Assembly (NCBI RefSeq): GCF_021155765.1
Contig: NC_060110.1
Location: forward strand, 23,458,001-23,522,000
Direction of reading: 5' to 3'
DNA: 64,000 bases
DNA from: Diprion similis
Taxonomy: Eukaryota > Arthropoda > Insecta > Hymenoptera > Diprionidae
Shown here: positions 35,124 through 46,494 of the stretch, one piece after another
How positions within the stretch are numbered: the first letter of the stretch is position 1
Layout: each line of letters opens with the position of its first letter
The notes under the pieces: generated by a model
The model's database searches: none
What the model was told of the DNA's origin: nothing
The model's input: only the letters and a program-made list of their open reading frames with translations
Program-made: the position numbers and the translations under genes

Positions 35124-38100
35124 ATGACGGTGAGACCTGATTGCTTTTTTATGGTCAATCTCTCTTCGGTCCTAAATCCAAAGAAAACGAAAATTAGAAT
35201 TAAATTAAATGCAATTTAATTTATAGTATGTACCGATTATCATCATCATTATTATTATTACTATTGTTATCATAAATTCGTAAAAACTCAAAGCGCGCGG
35301 GATTCAATTATAACTACAGCAGCGTTATAACACAGCGTACCTATGCAAGTTTATAGGAGAACATGAAACGGAATGGCAGGATCAGAACGTCTCAATTATT
35401 TTTACAATTTGACACGGTTCAATATCGAGCAACTGTGTAAACCTGTTGAGTAAACACAAAAGTCTGTTGCATGTGTTTCGTTATATGTATATATACCATA
35501 ATATACAGCCGAGGGCGCATGGCGTTGCCAGACAGCCGCGAGTCAGTCAAATATCCTCTCTTTGAAAATATCTGGAATTGTCGTTCAATTTCATCTACCC
35601 ACCTTACACGTATGTAACGCAATTCGAACAATTTATCGAGAGTTATTCAATCCGAAGGAAGCCCGCACGCGTTGTGCGGAAACTTGCATAAATTGATAAG
35701 ATTCACGAAAATGTCGAATATTGAAAATACTCAAAAATCCCGCCTTTGTTACTCTCTGATTGGAATCCCCTTTCTGATAGACAATTTCTCGTGTCTAGAT
35801 CTTTCCGGGTATCCGGCCGATACGAAGCGCGTGATCCTGAGAGAAAGAGAGTAAAAGATAAATAGATAGATAGAGAGAGATAGATAGAGAGAGAGCTGCG
35901 GTGCGATGTGGGTGCGGGAATAAAGTGGGAAGTTTGTTATTGATCACCGTTATTTTTACCTTTTTCTTGTAAGTCAAAGTTTGAAATGCGGCGACGTAGA
36001 GAGTGCCAGGTGTTTCGCGACCCTCGCCGGCCAATCACTTGTCCGAATGGTATTATTCTCTTCGCCATCGGCGGCGAAAGAACGAAAGTACGATCAGCCT
36101 TCTTCACACCGAGAAGCCCCGAGAAGCCCAGCGAAGTCAACCCTTGTAAAAAAGCTGCTCTAGCGCCGAGCATCGGTTCTAATGAATTTAGCTATATTTC
36201 CGGCTTTCATGGATTTCAAAGAGGCTTGCTATATCCCAAGCCCAAAATCAAACTGTAGCAACTTTAAAAAACCTCGTTCCTTCGAAACTGTCCTAAAAAC
36301 TCATGTAATATACCATTTATATTTTAATATTAACACAAATTTCATAAGAAAACTTTCTTCCGGATTATGTTACCGTTTTGTTTTAGACATGCGATATATG
36401 GCACTCTATAGATTCAATATTCGTCGCAAGAAAAAATATTTTCTCTCGATCCTCATGGCTTAAGGAGCTTACACATCTTCCGCGGGTTTTTACTGTACCT
36501 GTATTATAACTACAATACCTAACGATGAGTGCTTTCGCGATGTAAACATGTCCATTAATAACGAAAATTTTGTGGCAGGTATTTTTTTTTTTTTTTTTGT
36601 TTCTTCACCACCTTTTCTTTTTCTTAGACAAATTTATAAACTTTTGCATTAATTTCATTCATCCTAAAAGTCGGATTGAATGAAAAAGAAGAATAACTGT
36701 GCAACGGATATACCATGTATAAGAATCAGATTGATCGATTGATCGATTTATATTTGATAATCATCGTGAGTACTTCTTTATTTTCGAGTCTCAGAAAATT
36801 CATCACATTTGAGGAGAAATAAGCTGTCTAATGATAATCATCTCCGATACTTCAGAAATAAATCTTCCGCCGTTAGACGTGATCGCGTGCATGTATGTGT
36901 ATACCTATAAATTTCTTGTGTTTCAACGCCTAGATTTATGCACGTTGCAGCACACAGGTGTGCGATACGCGCGGAAACAAACGAGGAAACCCCATTACCT
37001 GAACCAATCTTCATTCTAATTTCCATTATACTTAATTATCGTCTTATTTTCACTAATTCATATGATGTACCTTATACCGGACATATACGGATTGTTAATT
37101 AAATTTACATTAATTTACCTGTTTTGCAGCGTCCACGAAGATGCGTATTAAGGATCGCAGTACAGTATTCGAACAGCAACAACGTCAAAGTTTTCAGACA
37201 TAGGCGAGTTGAAATAATAAATCCAAATGGCGAAACTGAAGTGTTTATAGGTGAGAATAATTTAATCACGTTTTTGTGATTATAAAAACATACGAATGTT
37301 CATGATATTAGTAGAACGGGAACAGAACAAGTACCGCATAACGCCTAACAAACGGCACGAAATACTCTTTTATTTTATCCGTCTCTTTTCTCTCATTTCC
37401 CAATTTCAATCTGCAAGTCTATTTAAACCCCGCACAATTTCAAATTATGCATATATACGTACAACATAAATTCAAGTATAATTATACGCAATTATCTTAA
37501 TTAGCACAGGTAGGTTCGAACATGGAAGAATCTTTAGACATCGCAATCAAGTATAACAATGAGTAAATGAAACTTTGAAGAGGAAAAAAAAGGGAAAAAA
37601 AGTAACCGTAAAAACTTAATATAACATATACATATCACCACAAGAACAACTATTTTATACTTTCTCACTGTACAAAATTTGATTATCAATTCTTGTTTTT
37701 CTTGTTATTCTTATTATTATTACTATTATTATTATTTATATTAGGATCGTTACGAGAATTTATGAATTTAGTCTCTCATTTCGACATGTCTGTTGTAGTT
37801 TTTTTGTTTTTTTCTTATTATTTTTGTTTTCATTTTTAAATTTCTTGTTTCATTTACTTTTCTTAGTTCCCCAAGTATAACTATAATCGGCAATAAAGAT
37901 TTGGGAAGCGTAATGCTGCGAGTTTGCGGCCGATAAGGGAAAGGTCTAGCATGATTATAAGAGAGGTAGATGCCGCACGACGCGATTAGCGAAAAAGGCC
38001 AACGTCCTGCTCTGGCGGCTGCCGCGGACCGACTGACGATGAATTCTCTAGTCTGGCTCTTCGTCGAGTAGGCAGAGGCGGAAGGCTGGTGGCCTGCAGG

Positions 38101-41100
38101 CAGGCGTTACACACCATGCAGCATGCGGGGCGTCCCAATAACCGCGACGTTATGCCCACCTTCCGATACGTCGGATACGTCTGCAGCCCTATCTCCGCTC
38201 CTACGTATATCCTCCGTCACCAGACCTACGAACAATACGCATCTCCAGGTATTGTGTCTACCTTCGTATGCCTGTAGGTATAAGGTACCTACCTACCGAA
38301 TGATGCAGCCTGCGTTGCGCGACTGCCACACACCTGCGATACCACCGACAGCTTCGGAACTTCACAATATCGTATGACGGGCTTCTCTGCGTTATTATTC
38401 ATCGGTCGATCAGGAATATTTGGAAACGTATATTCACCATAGCCATAGAAAGAATTAGGATCTTGTCGTTTTTGCAATCTAATTATGTCGCAGGATTTCA
38501 AAAGATTTCTAAGGCTTTTGTTTGGTTTTCAATATTTCAAATACTTCGGACGAGTTCATTGTATTTTATGTAATATTTCACAGGATTTGTGAATCTCAGC
38601 GTAAAAGACTGCCGCTATTACACGTGGTAATAATAATTTGCAAGTACTTGATAATTACCAAAAATAATCTATTTTCGATTAAATCGAGTATAATCGATTA
38701 TTTTTTAAACTTGATTAATCGATGCATGGCTACTATGCACGCACAGGTAGACAAGTGGCATTACTCCGAATACATGCATACGTAACTGTAGGTCATGTGT
38801 GTGTAAATACGCGGAGAGCTGGATTCAGGATATCGTGAGTCGTTGAGGCACTGGCTGCGTGTTTGTGACGTCCCGATATATTCCGCTAAGAAAAGCTAAG
38901 AAAAGTTGAAGAAAGCCGAGGAGTGCCAGGGAAAACTCTGCTTTTGAAGCTGAGAAATAGCTCAGCCTTATTCCTTTCCTCCCTCTATCCTCCACCCTCC
39001 ACCCCCCTCCTCGCCCCCCACCTCATCATTTCCTTCTTCGCTTATTCCTTCCTTACCTTCTTTCAAGTTTCTTCTTTCACCTTTCGCATAGGCACATGGT
39101 ACACATGTGTGTGTGTATGTACAATGTACATGCCTACGTACCTACCTTTGATTTGCCATGCATTGCTTGGCATCCTCGCTCTCCACCCTGCAGAGGCTCA
39201 ACGTTTACCCATGGCTAGATCTGATAAGCGTGTATGTGTTTAACATGAATGGCGAAACGTTTACCGACACTTTTCGGGGAGGTTAGTGAGTCGGAAATCA
39301 ATACTTTTTGTTAATCTAGGCTCTTTTGATAATCAAATCAAAGCGGTCGTTGATTGATATGATTTTCCAGAAAATTTAAGGATAATGAATAATAATATTA
39401 AAAACCGAAAAAATATGAGATATTGATTTGTTATTTCAAATGGTAAAGTAGACTAGTTCAATATTATTTCACGAGGCAGGCCGTACCAAATAGAGTAAAT
39501 ACTTTTGTTCATTCTATCTGTATACTTATGTTCAAAATTTGAACGTGTCAAACTGAATTGAATCTTTTACCATTTTAAAACGACCCGAATTGAAAAATCA
39601 ATATGCAGACACCTGTTTATAATTTTCATTTTTAGTAAAACGATCGTGTAGATAATGAATATATTAATTTGGTAAATACTCAATGTCGGACTATCTCGTT
39701 GTAAGATTACGTGCCAAGTATTAGCGAAAAGCTAGTGACTTTGTTTTCCTGCAATCTTTCTTGTCCATCAATGCCGTCTAGCTCATTTTGAAATATCAAT
39801 TCTTATACTCTCTAATTCACCCTTACAAGCAAAATTACCCATTTAAGTAGGTGCCCACATGAGAATAGTTAATCATATTCTCGAAGCTTTTCAACTTGAG
39901 CAGCTATACGCAGGTATAGGTGTACAGATACAAGGGGCGAGGGTGAAGATCGTTTATTAAGTCAGGTACCTACGCAGTCAGGGGGAGTCAAAGGACCCGC
40001 GTCATCTTGGGGCACGAGCTCTCCGCGTTTTATACCTATATTACGTGTCAGTGTAATAAGCGAGACTAATTGGACCATCGAGTCGAATGGTTGGGCTGAC
40101 ACTCGGCTATTGGGTGTAAAAACGGAAAATAACACCATTCAATTTTCGCCACCACTCTGTCTTTTTGCTTACAAATTAGAGGCCATTTATCTCCGCTCTT
40201 TACCTATAACTGAAAACCAGACCAATCAGAAATCATTGAAATAAAATTACGAGCGACATTATAATAATGATAAGAAACGTTGCGACCCATGTATGTACAT
40301 ACATATCTACAATGATACGCACGATGAGAATATTTAGTGAGTTAGGTATAATAATAATTTCACGATTTTATGGTAGAAGAATGTTTTATTGTCAGGGTTC
40401 GCGATGCATGCGTAATGGTAAATACGTGTATTATTATAAATACCTAATCTATTACAAGCAGATGGGCAGAGGTATACAAGGGCATAGGTGTAGCTCGTAT
40501 ACCTATATGGGTGTGCATATAAGCACGCAAAGGGACCTACACCTATTATATTATTAGCACTCCGTCACACCCCTGTCATCGGCAAACTCACTCCTCCTCG
40601 CATTCATATCCGGATTCACATCTACATCCACATCCGGCGATCAACCTGATTCTGATTTCTAGATCCTCTTCACGGTGACGTCACGCAGGTACCTACTTAC
40701 TATAGGTAGCCGTTATACATGCAGGAAAAACGTAAGCAGAGAACTCACGCAGTGATTTACATAGTTTTGAACCCAAACTTCAAATTTCAAAGAAATGTCG
40801 TAGCTCGTGCTCATCCACGCAAAAAGTCTTTTGAAAACCATTTAAACCATTGATTGCTACAAGTACATGTGGCTTGGAAGTTTTTTTTCTTTCATTTTTT
40901 TCTTTTTTTCCAGTCGATGCTGCAGTACAAACAAACTATTATTGGAATAGAATACTAACGGTGAGTCACCTCGGCTTGTACTACGTGAATCAACGCCTAC
41001 TGCGGACGCTGTATAGATATATACAGGTTTACAGTGATCAATCAACCTACGCCTATCTTCAAGCACAATGATATCGTTCAGGGCACGAGACCCGCAAGAC

Positions 41101-41484
41101 CTTAGTTAGCAAAATAGTACCGGAAAACTTCCTGGTCCGGCAGAATTCGGTAATTCGATCTATTGATAGAAACAGGTGAAGTACCTAATACTTTATTTAC
41201 AGTGAATTTCTTTCGCGTTCGTTTTTTTACCGACAATACGAACTTCTTATCGACTGATTAATCTTGACCAATAACTACTCGAATTCTCGTAGTCTTCACT
41301 GTGACTCTTGGGTTTTCTTTAAGTTTCAAATCGCGTTTTCGGACTTGAAGTTTCGCTGGTTCCGCGAGCTTTTGTTCCTTTGTCTGTTTCGTCACTTACC
41401 CAGGAATACTGTGAAACAGGGAACCGGAAATTAGCTGCGTGGTTCAGGTATTCGCCCGTTAGGCAAAGGCAAAGATTGGATTAG
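35124..41484 (+). CDS. candidate unrecognised small spliced gene
   Basis: Four exons fit one frame. A tiny first exon, ATGACG at 35124-35129, has a GTGAGA donor. Exon 2 (37130-37250) follows a TTTTGCAG acceptor, encodes RPRRCVLRIAVQYSN and onward to NPNGETEVFI, and has a GTGAGA donor. Exon 3 (40914-40960) follows a long polypyrimidine tract with CAG and encodes VDAAVQTNYYWNRILT with a GTGAGT donor. A last exon at 41404-41484 follows another strong acceptor and encodes EYCETGNRKLAAWF to a TAG stop. Phases agree at every junction (0, 1, 0), giving 85 residues. An alternative last exon (41027-41071, or retention of that 66-base intron) also ends in frame. I do not recognise the protein. The E2F-like promoter patch upstream suits its position. 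Exons 2 and 3 are the strongest parts. The first and last exons are inference. Confidence 0.4.
37130..37250 (+). CDS. probable internal coding exon (exon 2 of the candidate gene)
   Basis: The exon is 121 bases, 40 codons plus one base, between consensus acceptor GTTTTGCAG and donor ATAG/GTGAGA. The frame is open throughout, while the other frames contain stops. The peptide is basic at first, with VKVFRHRRVEIINPNGETEV near the end. Its codon content stands out from the AT-rich flanks. The family is unknown. Confidence 0.5.
40676..40683. promoter_or_regulatory. CRE octamer TGACGTCA
   Basis: A perfect palindrome 230 bases upstream of the 40914 exon. Function not shown. Confidence 0.3.
40914..40960 (+). 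CDS. probable short coding exon (exon 3 of the candidate gene)
   Basis: The exon is 47 bases, preceded by about 30 bases of almost pure pyrimidine ending CCAG and followed by ACG/GTGAGT. Its phase (two bases completing a codon) fits the exon at 37130-37250 directly. Confidence 0.45.
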
Positions 41485-44400
41485 TTTCGTTGACTTAGAT
41501 TAAATCTGTCCCTGCGCCCACCTCTTCAGTTCATCAAAGATCCCCGAGAAGGATGAACCTGAAACCCGAGTCGCGTAATATGAGGAACCCTGAGGAAAAC
41601 CATTGGCAAACTTAGATTTTTTAACTCAGCAAACTTTTTCCGATGTAGGAGAAGGAAAAAAAACATCCCCCAAAGTTACTTATTTCCAGCAGTGAATATG
41701 TATACATATATGCCTTCTGCTAACTTCATTCAAGGTCAGCTCGGCCCGCAGTTCATAGTGCAGTTTTTACCCAAGAAGAGACGGATTTCTGCAAGGTCAG
41801 CGTTGGCCCCACGGTACCTACGTGTGTAGGTACATACCCACCAACGCCGAGGTTTAGCAAAAGTCACCATGTGTCCGGAGCATCTGACGACCATATGGCA
41901 TTTACGGCATTTATGACATTTATGTGCCCCGCGAACCGCGTCGGCTAACTGTATAACATATACCCGATTCTCCTCGTCTCCTTCGACCCCGACTCTATCT
42001 TTCGCGAGCAGCGTCTGGACTCCGTGCAAAGGGTCAAAGGTAAATAGGAATGAGGATCCGATTATCGGGAGCGGTGACAACGATTCGTTTTTCATATACT
42101 ACCGAACCGAATTCGCGGCGCAGGAATAGAACGAGGAACCAGTCGTATCATACGGCCGTTTATGCGTACAGATCCCGATACCGACATCTTACCGACATTT
42201 CAGAGGGCATCTCCACCCGAAGAAAAGGGTTTGTGTCTGAGCTGTGAGGCGGCTTAAATGTCGGTAAGATGTCGGTATCGAGAGCTGTACGTAGAAATGA
42301 CCATACTATTAAACCACTGGAACCGCTGCAAAGCGGAGACGCGTTCTTCGGTGGCTTCATGTCACGGGACAGGAGGATGGCAGGTGTACCGCTGCTGCGC
42401 CTTGCCATCGCGAGTCGTCGCCTCCTCGTGGGGCCAAACAATTAACAGCTGTTTCCTGTCACTCAAGCGCTTCCTTCTTTAGACCCTCCTCCTCGCCGCG
42501 AGTTAGCGCCGATTTTCGCGAGGTGAGACGGCTATTTTTCAACTGCAGCGCTGAGGGTGAGACCAGCCCTCGTGATGAATGGGCGCCTTACGTTCAAAAA
42601 TAGACTTTTCTCTCTATTCCTCTACAGACAACTGTCCTCGCATCGCGGTATGCTCAATAAAATTATTGTTACTTCGAATCGCGTAACGCATACCGTATTG
42701 AGCGCGTATATCGATTCTATACACTAATCGATTCTACCAGTTAAAGTTTCTGCCAGTCCAATTAGTTAGCTTGCCGAAATTTTCTCTCCTGGAACGAGCT
42801 CTTGATGTAAAATCCGCCGCGGTTCCATTTTGCAACAATGACAACAATTATTCCTGTCACTGATCGGATGTGATGGAAATGAATCCGATGAAAGGATCAA
42901 GGCAAAGTCTCCTAAACCGTTAATATGATAAAAGGCTATTCGATCTTTCGTACATTTAAATTTTTCAACCAGCGCCTAAAACCGACGGTGAAAAAAGATC
43001 GCAACAAGGATCGCAGGATCCGCGCGACCCACCGGCCCGCACATATCGCATATATACGTACATGCTTACATACCTACATACATATCACACATAGCGATAT
43101 ACCTATGTACCTATGTATGTACATACATCGGTACCGTGTGGCACGCACGTGGGACATCGGGCACTATCGCTAGCTATCCGACTCGGCTCTGTTTGGACAC
43201 TTGTGTATGCCTAAATGCATCGTACATGCACGTGCACACATAGCCGCGTTCACGTACCGAGAACGAGCGCAAGAGAGAGAGAGAGAGTACGAGAGATGGG
43301 TCGGAAGGGGAGAGGAAATGGAATGGAAGTGGGAGACACAGCTGTGGAGCAGCTGGCGGCGTCGCGACGGCTGGCCTCCGTCGTCTTTCCCGCTTTCCTC
43401 CAATTTCCAGATCCTCTCGGCGTCTCTGCAGCGCTTTTCCCCGCTCTTTCTCTTGCCCTCTCTATTTCGCTCTGACTACACGCAAGCTCGACGCAAGCCT
43501 CGTGGCTTTCCATCCCCGTTAAACGTGCATTCCACAAAGGTATCTAGGTATTCACCGTGTGTATGTAACTGTATGCGACCACGATGGGGGTGGAGGGGTG
43601 CAAGGTGACAGCCCCGTTTCTTCCGTCTGCTACCCACGCGGCGGCGGTGATGATGACAATCCCGGACGAACATACGATTAATTCGATTTCGTTTCATCGT
43701 GAAAAATGATTCTATACGTGACAACTGTTTCTCATTTATCATGTAACGAGTACGGCGTACATTGTATATTTCCGTTTAGCTTTAGGACTGTGATGTTAAA
43801 TGTATTCTATGCCTCAGAATAAACCGATTCCGGTACTTATCAAAATATGCTCAGAATTATTCACAGTCTTATTTACATTTTTTAATTCGCATTATACTTC
43901 CATCCGTAATTGTGTTTATAATTCAATTGCGGTCAAGGGATGAAGAGATTTTTGCAAAAATTATGTTGTAAATTGATTGGATATCGTCTTTTATAGATCA
44001 TGAGCGAAATCGTTTCGCATAGTTAGTGTTTTTCAATGCAAAATTCGAACGAGTTTTATAGGACGTAAATGTAGGCTGTAGTATGCTATATATGGTTCTT
44101 TCCAATGAAATTAACCTGAACGAGAAAATAGCTGCTGGTAGAATGTGTGCACAGTTGCACAGATATCAACATAAGCATCTGCGTTCCACATATTGTATTA
44201 TGTATATACAATGGCTTCAAGGTGGGCAATTGTAACGTTATTTTCTTTGATATTAATTCAAAGTAAAGGTATCCGCTAAAATTCATAAGAATTTATCGAC
44301 ATCTTCCATCTCGATGCCAACTCTGTTAGGTATGATTGGATTACAGAAGTACAATTCCATTCGAGGAACAATCATCACGACTAAAATTCGTGTAGATTAA

Positions 44401-44670
44401 TAATAATGTTTATTAGGCTTCTAAAGTGTGTACGAAAGCTTAAATTGCAAAATGAATGAAAAAAGTAAGATGATAAAATACATTCGGAACTATTATTCGA
44501 TTGACAATATAATAGGTGTATACAATAATATTATATATCGATGTATAAACTCGGAATTTTGTGTACATGTGCTGTATACATATATACATGTTTTTTATTA
44601 TTATACATATCGTAACAATGTTAAATACGAGGGCCACAATGTTGAACGTTTGCTTTCTAGCGAAGTTACT
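41485..44670. other. intergenic, no gene recognised
   Basis: Contains the 42.2 kb inverted repeat, a GA-rich run near 43.27 kb and a GC-rich patch at 43.2-43.6 kb where both strands are open by composition. Confidence 0.45.
42165..42291. repeat. near-perfect 36-bp inverted repeat with 55-base loop
   Basis: The left arm 42165-42200 and right arm 42256-42291 are reverse complements at 34 of 36 positions. Each arm contains the motif TGTCGGTA or its complement twice (ATGTCGGTAAGATGTCGGTA on the right). The loop (42201-42255) is GC-richer and unrelated. It could be a hairpin RNA precursor, a small foldback element or a recent inverted duplication. Nothing in flanking sequence decides between these. 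Confidence 0.85.
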
Positions 44671-44671
44671 G

Positions 44672-44677
44672 TTTATT
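44672..44677 (-). terminator. polyadenylation signal AATAAA (minus strand)
   Basis: This is the first AATAAA on the minus strand downstream of KXD1 that I find. It is 100 bases beyond the stop at 44778 and nearly 900 beyond the stop at 45546, which supports the terminal exon at 44778-44908. Confidence 0.45.
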
Positions 44678-44777
44678 GTCGGCTAATTATTCACCACGCA
44701 ATCGTGCGATTTCCAATTATAATGCTTGGGGTCCTTGCGAGTTCCTCAGTCGGCTGTTGAAAAATTATAAAATTTCA

Positions 44778-44908
44778 TCAGCCAGTGTCTGAGGTGCACG
44801 GTGAGGATTCGGCGTTGCTATTTTCGTTGTTGCTTTCGGTCGATGAGCTATTGCTGCTCTTTACCCGTCTTTTCCGAAGTTTTGCGAATTGGAACTCCTC
44901 CACTGGAA
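44778..44908 (-). CDS. probable terminal coding exon, likely alternative C-terminus of KXD1
   Basis: After a minus-strand acceptor AATCACAG, two bases complete a codon and 42 codons follow to TGA at 44780-44778. The peptide is VPVEEFQFAKLRKRRVK then a Ser/Asn/Glu-rich tail ending SSPCTSDTG. Its phase accepts KXD1 exon 2 (ending AAC G/GTTAGT) directly. It also accepts an internal donor of exon 3 (GACG/GTAACG, exon end 45569), which would replace the tail NDAHLK and give a 205-residue KXD1. Splicing directly from exon 2 would give 159 residues. The sequence looks clearly coding, but the parent transcript is inferred. Confidence 0.5.
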
Positions 44909-45475
44909 CTGTGATTCAGTTGAGTTAGTTAAATTATACATCAGGACACATATTGAGAATTGAAGTTGAGGGATGAAAAAAAAATACAAAAATAAAAAAG
45001 ATAATATATCTCTACCGCGCGCTGCTTCAACCTCCCAACGAAAGACCCTGTGTTTCGCAAAGGTGCTGGAAAGAGAAAAGAAACGAAACGGAAGTAAAGC
45101 AATGGACAAGAACAAGAGGTAAAACGAAAATGTGTTACGTGTGCAGGGTAATTAACATGAAACGCATATATACATAAACAATAAAATATTTATATACAAA
45201 ACACAAATAAATTATATATATATTTCGTAAGCCAGGTTCATATATGCCTAACCTAACATTATACAATTCAAGACGCATATTATAATAATATAATACAGCC
45301 AAAAAGCAGTGGATCCACCAAGCAATTCTCGCTTAATGTGAATGTTTTTTTCTTTACTTTTCAATAAAAATTGTTCTACTAAATTTACAATATAAAATGA
45401 ATTCACACACTTTGACTGTACCACGTTGTACATCGTTTTACATTAACATTAAATAAATAACATGAATCATGATAA

Positions 45476-45513
45476 CAATGATGATAATAATAATAATAAT
45501 AATAATAATAATA
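45476..45513. repeat. (ATA)n / TAA trinucleotide microsatellite
   Basis: About eleven AAT units just downstream of the KXD1 exon 3 stop. Confidence 0.9.
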
Positions 45514-45545
45514 GATTATATACACGTGAGTTAGTCAAGGTGTCG

Positions 45546-46494
45546 TTATTTGAGGTGCGCATCGTTACCGTCTGAGTCTGGATCTCCATCGGTAACATGG
45601 CTTTCCACAGGTAAGGGTAGAGGTACTATTTCGGGCTGGAGGGGCGGTGGACCTGGCACAATGTCTTCGACAATAACTTCCTCTGCCAGGCTACTCCTTA
45701 CAGCCTCTGTCATACGACATATAAAAGAATTGGGCAAGTATAACAGGCGAAAATCTAAGTAAGTTGTAATTTAAGTGTTACAACTTATGATATGAGATGT
45801 CATTTTTTTTTATTGGAATGTATGAATCCTCGATTTAAGTTTAAGTTCGTTAAGTTCGTTAAGAATGTATTGAAGATCGAAGGAAATAACTAACCGTTGA
45901 ATGCCTGCGGATATTGTTGGCTGAGTTTGGTCTTGACCACCCGAATCCGCTTGAAAATGTGATCCAAATCTCGTTTCATTTCTGCTAACAATGCGGTGTG
46001 TTTCTTAAACTCGACTCCCGCAGTCTTCAAACGATTTACCGATAGCTGATTGCAGTTTGTTAGCATTTCATTCGTTTTTTCGAATCTTTGAAGCCTGAAA
46101 ATTAAATTGACATAATTATCACTACCGTATTTAATAAAAACACGAAAGTCAATAGCAAAGCATTCGAAATTAAATTTAAGAAATTCGGTAATTCTTGAAC
46201 TTTTTTAAACCATTGACGTATTTCAAATTTCGCGCGGTATGCGGACGTTTGGTAGAAAAATCGATGAACGGGGGGAGAGGAATGCACAACATAACCTGTC
46301 CCGATTGAGCTTAGACTTAAATAGATATTTATCTCATATCCTCACATTTGCTTCTGAGCACGAATCATAGATTCTACATCTTGTTGATCTACGATGCCCG
46401 CTAGACCTTGGACGAAAACCTCCGGGGCTGTGTAATTTTGAAAACACTCAAAACTTCCAGCGTCGGATTCGGGTGTCCCTCGAATGGCCGCCAT
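45546..46494 (-). CDS. KXD1: KxDL motif-containing protein 1 (BORC complex subunit)
   Basis: KXD1 is a small coiled-coil subunit of BORC, the complex that recruits the small GTPase Arl8 to lysosomes for kinesin-driven transport, and is related to BLOC-1. Exons: 46494-46346, 46094-45895 and 45706-45546, with donors CAAAT/GTGAGG and AACG/GTTAGT and acceptors TTTTCAG and ATGACAG. Phases match and give 169 residues, close to the 176 of human KXD1. The start is the ATG at 46494 in a good context (AAAGATGG). An in-frame GTG upstream is not a plausible start. Residues 26-115 are the conserved helical region (ESMIRAQKQMLQRFEKTNEM) and include the family motif K-x-D-L as KRDL at 90-93. The C-terminal 50 residues are Pro/Val/Glu-rich and variable. 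A further exon at 44778-44908 may replace the last residues. Confidence 0.92.

Noticed and set aside
41736-42095. 119-codon minus-strand frame with HKCHKCRKCH
   Set aside because: The Cys/His cluster comes from a short GGCATTTA-type DNA repeat and does not form a known zinc-binding spacing. No other coding sign.
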